This document shows positions 19,870 to 21,113 of a stretch of 21,113 bases of DNA, piece by piece. Position numbers and translations under genes: made by a program. Positions within the stretch are counted from its first letter, which is position 1, and every line of letters starts with the position of its first letter. Origin of the DNA: a virus; IMG/VR virus record IMGVR_UViG_3300028735_000041, positions 1 to 21,113 of that record. One strand, given 5' to 3'. The notes beneath the pieces were generated by a model that ran no database searches, had not been told where the DNA came from, and was given only the letters and a program-made list of their open reading frames with translations.

Positions 19870-21018
19870 ATGCGATCCGACCTTACTCAAGACGCTTATC
19901 TAATACAGTTGGCACTCGCAGACGCAGAAACCCTTAAACAACAATATGAACAGCTTAACAATGACGAAGTTGCTCTTGCTATAAAATATAATGTGCCACT
20001 TAAAGAAATGATGGACAAACTAATTGGAACTAAGTGGTTTCTTCCAGAATTAACCTATCAAGACAAACAAAAATGGATTGCAGAACATCGCCTAAAATAT
20101 GTATCCAAATATTGTGAACAAATATTAGAACTATATAAACTAGCTATCGGCGATCGCGAGTATGTAATGCGCCGAAAAGTGCTTGCTAGCTTGCTTAGAG
20201 AGGGTCGCTCAACCATGATGGTCAATCGTATATACGACAAAAAACCATTCTGTGCTAAATATTCTTTACCAGACGATAGCTATAGAGTTAAACATAATTT
20301 CGCTCAACAAGCGATCGCAAAGATGTTAGATGAATATCCGAGTGAGTATCGTAGCATTTTAGAAAATCGCAAACAAATATTTGCGCCACTAACATTAAAG
20401 TTACAAGATTTACTAAATCATTTAGCGAGTTACATGAATATATTTGGTATTTCGAGATATTTAGGATGGGACAGGACAAAAACGCGACGGCAGTTACAAC
20501 AAATGGGCATAATACCAGTAGAAGGAAGGATATACTTAGAGCAGAATGACAATCCAGACCGCATTGGTGGCGGGAAATGGGACTACATGATTGGGCGGAC
20601 ATGGGCGAATGGGACGATGACAGTATTGCATCCGATGGGATTTCGGAAGTTAGGCGGTCAGGACTATGTACCAGTCATATTGGCGGACGCATCAATCTTC
20701 ACCGATGACCTACACAAAAGTCGTTACCATGTTCTCTATCATCGCGTTAAGTGCGATCGCTGTAAGTGGGAGATGAACTTATCGCATCAATTTATTATGC
20801 ACAACGGTCATTGTCCGATATGTCTAGAAAAGAAGAGAGCAAGGGATAACGGCAGGCAACCCAACTACAAGAAGTTTGGATTACGGTATGAAGGGCAGAG
20901 GACACTACTATCAAAACCACCATCACCATCAGCACTGCCATACCTAGAAGGCGACGAACCTATTGAACTTGTAGAATTCATGCAAGAAGCGATCGCACAG
21001 AAAGACCTTGTAGAATGA
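19870..21018 (+). CDS. Hypothetical protein with HTH-like segment and C-terminal zinc ribbon
   Basis: A 382-residue protein that I do not recognise. The first 120 residues are helical and charged. Residues 191-214 (ISRYLGWDRTKTRRQLQQMG at the centre) look like a helix-turn-helix or winged-helix unit. Near residues 295-318 a zinc ribbon is formed by C295-x2-C298 and C315-x2-C318, with an acidic-free, basic flank (EKKRARDNGRQ). The C-terminal tail is acidic (EGDEPIELVEFMQEAIAQ). These parts suggest a DNA-binding protein, perhaps a regulator or replication factor; the sequence does not say which. The start is the first ATG after the extended -10 at 19830; no strong ribosome site precedes it. The codons carry several GCGATCGC sites. 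Confidence 0.75.
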   Translation: MRSDLTQDAYLIQLALADAETLKQQYEQLNNDEVALAIKYNVPLKEMMDKLIGTKWFLPELTYQDKQKWIAEHRLKYVSKYCEQILELYKLAIGDREYVMRRKVLASLLREGRSTMMVNRIYDKKPFCAKYSLPDDSYRVKHNFAQQAIAKMLDEYPSEYRSILENRKQIFAPLTLKLQDLLNHLASYMNIFGISRYLGWDRTKTRRQLQQMGIIPVEGRIYLEQNDNPDRIGGGKWDYMIGRTWANGTMTVLHPMGFRKLGGQDYVPVILADASIFTDDLHKSRYHVLYHRVKCDRCKWEMNLSHQFIMHNGHCPICLEKKRARDNGRQPNYKKFGLRYEGQRTLLSKPPSPSALPYLEGDEPIELVEFMQEAIAQKDLVE

Positions 21019-21113
21019 CAGCTTTGAGCGATCGCCCGTAGCATTGTTAGCAAATCAGCTTGTATCAAGCGATCGCAAGTCGATGTAACACCCCCTATGA
21101 GAGGTATTGTATG
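21019..21113 (+). other. Intergenic tail with the possible start of a next gene
   Basis: The 95 bp after the last gene hold two GCGATCGC sites and a 5-bp inverted repeat (21058-21070). The final ATG at 21111-21113 follows GAGAGG with about 6-nt spacing, so a plus-strand gene probably begins at the window edge. Nothing can be said about its product. Confidence 0.35.

Overview
The window looks like part of a tailed-phage or prophage genome from a cyanobacterial setting. Two observations support this. The octamer GCGATCGC (HIP1, a hallmark of cyanobacterial genomes) occurs about once per kilobase over most of the window, counted by eye. The recognisable proteins are a Mu-like head and packaging set: large and small terminase subunits, a Mu gpF-type head morphogenesis protein, a Mu gpG-type virion morphogenesis protein and a DUF4054-type connector-like protein. 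No portal, protease or major capsid gene is visible, so the structural module continues outside the window or is dispersed. The genus cannot be decided from this sequence.

Layout. 1-140 is a 23-bp tandem repeat, followed by a perfect 17-bp hairpin. 193-1081 holds two small acidic paralogous proteins on the minus strand, around a GATC-rich intergenic stretch. 1141-4368 (plus) is a DNA-processing and modification block: a fragment resembling a cytosine methyltransferase N-terminus, RuvC, a DUF4326 protein, a two-frame overlapping cytosine-C5 methyltransferase pair, and a second complete C5 methyltransferase. 4430-5069 (plus) is a small unknown gene and the gpG-like gene. These meet, 7 bp apart and convergent, a long minus-strand run (13764 down to 5077): a Cys-motif repeat protein, a 1123-residue multidomain 'polyvalent-type' protein, two unknowns, TerS and TerL. 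A short plus-strand pair (13888-14811) encodes connector-type proteins. A second minus-strand block (19662 down to 14859) encodes a zinc-ribbon protein, gpF-like protein, adenine methyltransferase 2, a metallophosphoesterase, adenine methyltransferase 1 and a small unknown. A plus-strand zinc-ribbon/HTH-like protein of unknown function closes the window, and the last three bases may begin the next gene.

How it fits together. TerS, TerL and the gpF, gpG and connector proteins would serve head assembly and DNA packaging. RuvC could resolve branched DNA before packaging. Two C5 systems and two adenine methyltransferases could modify the phage DNA against restriction. The most notable structures are: (i) the dual-coded C5 methyltransferase, in which frame A carries motifs I-VIII and frame B carries the specificity region plus motif X and also overprints A for 530 nt; (ii) adenine methyltransferase paralogues that differ by whole 17-residue repeats (2 versus 4 copies) in the recognition region; and (iii) a recurrent extended -10 promoter, TGTGNTANNNT, on both strands, in two cases with a near-identical U-rich leader.
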